Assembly: GCA_012838585.1 (NCBI GenBank)
Contig: DUPB01000013.1
Coordinates: 1-42,826 of the forward strand
Length of the DNA: 42,826 nt
Direction: 5' to 3'
Source of the DNA: Bacteroidales bacterium
GTDB taxonomy: Bacteria > Bacteroidota > Bacteroidia > Bacteroidales > Dysgonomonadaceae
In this document: one piece after another, positions 41,998 through 42,826 of the stretch
Layout: the number at the start of each line of letters is the position of its first letter
How positions within the stretch are numbered: position 1 is the first letter of the stretch
Position numbers and translations under genes: made by a program
The notes under the pieces: generated by a model
Told to the model about the DNA's origin: nothing
The model's database searches: none
The model's input: only the letters and a program-made list of their open reading frames with translations

Positions 41998-42522
41998 TTA
42001 CTTCTTTATGGTATATGAGGCGTTACACAGCGTGCGTTCTTTCAGCAAAGCCTTTTTGAAAGCCTCTCCTCCCGATGATAATGTTGTACTAAAGGGAGAG
42101 GTGTAAAGGATGCCCGATTCCTTGCCATCCTCTGTCAAAGTGACCACCCTAAGATTGGTTGAGTAATCCAGTGAATAAACGGTACCATCAACAACTTCAG
42201 GGTGATTGGTCTTGGGCTTCGCGATCACGGTCAAAACCACTTTGTCAGGTGCCTCGTTTAAAGAAAAAGTCATGTTCTTCTCCTGATCCTCTTGGATAAC
42301 TGCCGTTTCGGACTTGCCGCTCGCGCTCGTGGAGGTCATCTCTACATTGTAAAACTGATACCAGGTGTCAGCTAGATCCACGAAATAGGTGACTTTAATT
42401 TTTAATGTAGCCTGCGGATCATCAACCACGGGGTCTTCTTCATCTCCACAAGAGGTAAGAGTACATGAAAAGGCGATGGCAAGCATGGCCATCAGGATCG
42501 AAAAACGACGCATTGTTTTCAT
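41998..42522 (-). CDS. small lipoprotein of unknown family, convergent with the MACPF operon
   Basis: 174 residues. Signal peptide (start at 42522 or 42513) ends CTLTSC followed by GDEEDPVVDD, an acidic surface-export type start. The mature part is beta-rich (ATLKIKVTYFVDLADTWYQF, EKNMTFSLNEAPDKVVLTVI, SLDYSTNLRVVTLTEDGKES) and ends with two basic residues (TIKK). No family recognised. Its stop is only 9 bp from the stop of the C13 gene, with no terminator between, so transcripts may overlap. Whether it is functionally linked to the operon (for example immunity) is unknown. Confidence 0.75.
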   Translation of the reverse strand: MKTMRRFSILMAMLAIAFSCTLTSCGDEEDPVVDDPQATLKIKVTYFVDLADTWYQFYNVEMTSTSASGKSETAVIQEDQEKNMTFSLNEAPDKVVLTVIAKPKTNHPEVVDGTVYSLDYSTNLRVVTLTEDGKESGILYTSPFSTTLSSGGEAFKKALLKERTLCNASYTIKK

Positions 42523-42550
42523 TCGATTTTTTTTAATTGATTTCAGACAA

Positions 42551-42566
42551 CAAAATTACAAAATTA
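42551..42566 (-). promoter_or_regulatory. tandem -7 boxes upstream of the small lipoprotein gene
   Basis: On the minus strand TAATTTTG occurs twice back to back (42559-42566 and 42551-42558), each matching TAnnTTTG, about 30-40 nt before the start codon. The stretch 42567-42700 shows nothing else. Confidence 0.5.
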
Positions 42567-42700
42567 TATTTCATGATTGATGGAGCTTTCAAAATAATTG
42601 ATAGGACTATTGAAGATCTCTCAATTACTTCTTCTTAGATTTGTCAATAAAATCAAATAGGATAAAGGAGTAACCTGTTCACACGGTATTCGATATTCAG

Positions 42701-42771
42701 AGGTACCTGGCGGATTCGAACCGCCGTAAACGGTTTTGCAGACCGCTACCTAGCCACTCGGTCAAGGTACC
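42701..42771 (-). tRNA. tRNA-Cys (GCA anticodon)
   Basis: 71 nt. Acceptor stem GGTACCT pairs with AGGTACC and the discriminator is U, as expected for cysteine tRNAs. D-arm ACC-GAGTGGCTA-GGT, anticodon stem-loop CGGT-CTGCAAA-ACCG with anticodon GCA, T-arm GGCGG-TTCGAAT-CCGCC. CCA is not encoded. Confidence 0.95.
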
Positions 42772-42792
42772 TGGTAGGTGTTAAAGCGAACG

Positions 42793-42823
42793 CGAAGATA
42801 CGTTATTTTCCTCTAGTTGCAAA
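42793..42823 (-). promoter_or_regulatory. promoter of tRNA-Cys
   Basis: TTTG (42820-42823), a 19-nt spacer and TATCTTCG (42793-42800, one mismatch to TAnnTTTG) on the minus strand, about 22 nt before the tRNA. Confidence 0.65.
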
Positions 42824-42826
42824 GGA

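Overview
The window reads as a chromosomal segment of a Bacteroidota (order Bacteroidales) genome. The reasons are a SusC/SusD pair, many lipoproteins whose mature N-terminus is Cys followed by acidic residues (the Bacteroidota surface-export pattern), BACON-like domains, and -7 boxes of the form TAnnTTTG with an upstream TTTG-like element. The PG-salvage gene order resembles Tannerella/Dysgonomonadaceae relatives, but genus cannot be set from the sequence alone.

Layout. (1) 223-18168, all on the plus strand: SusC, SusD, a DUF4623-like lipoprotein and a GHL10 glycosidase-like lipoprotein, then a GT2 glycosyltransferase, a DUF4922 HIT-like protein, a SpoIID/LytB protein, an AmpG/MurT-like permease, a NamZ-type exo-muramidase, a MurK-type amino-sugar kinase and a beta-lactamase-like/GDSL fusion. 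Together this looks like a peptidoglycan-glycan capture and salvage locus: bind and import at the outer membrane, cut glycan chains, release MurNAc, import and phosphorylate it. No regulator, murQ etherase or GH3 NagZ is in the window. (2) 18200-20190: a small AT-rich accessory patch next to tRNA-Ser(GCU), with an XRE/ImmA-IrrE regulator divergent from a 45-residue basic protein, and a direct-repeat operator candidate between them. (3) 20590-31293: housekeeping genes mltG, ribF, a double DUF1080 lipoprotein, rsfS, ftsH, sodB, then pgeF, obgE and adk on the minus strand, and a coiled-coil stress-type protein. (4) 31424-41988: the most unusual region, an operon of six overlapping or closely spaced lipoprotein genes preceded by a tiny lipoprotein ORF. 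Three encode MACPF (perforin-like) proteins, one an unknown lipoprotein, one a BMP/PnrA-type binding protein, and the last fuses a LivK-type binding domain to a legumain-like C13 cysteine peptidase. No permease or secretion gene accompanies them. (5) 41998-42826: a convergent small lipoprotein and tRNA-Cys(GCA).

The MACPF/binding-protein/C13 operon is the best candidate for an undescribed system: a set of probably surface-exposed lipoproteins combining pore-forming folds, ligand-sensing folds and a site-specific protease. Another recurrent trait is short imperfect direct duplications in intergenic spacers (8.6, 15.3, 21.9, 25.0, 29.0 and 31.4 kb). All functions are inferred from motifs read by eye; no database search was possible. 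Coordinates of short sites counted by hand may be off by one.
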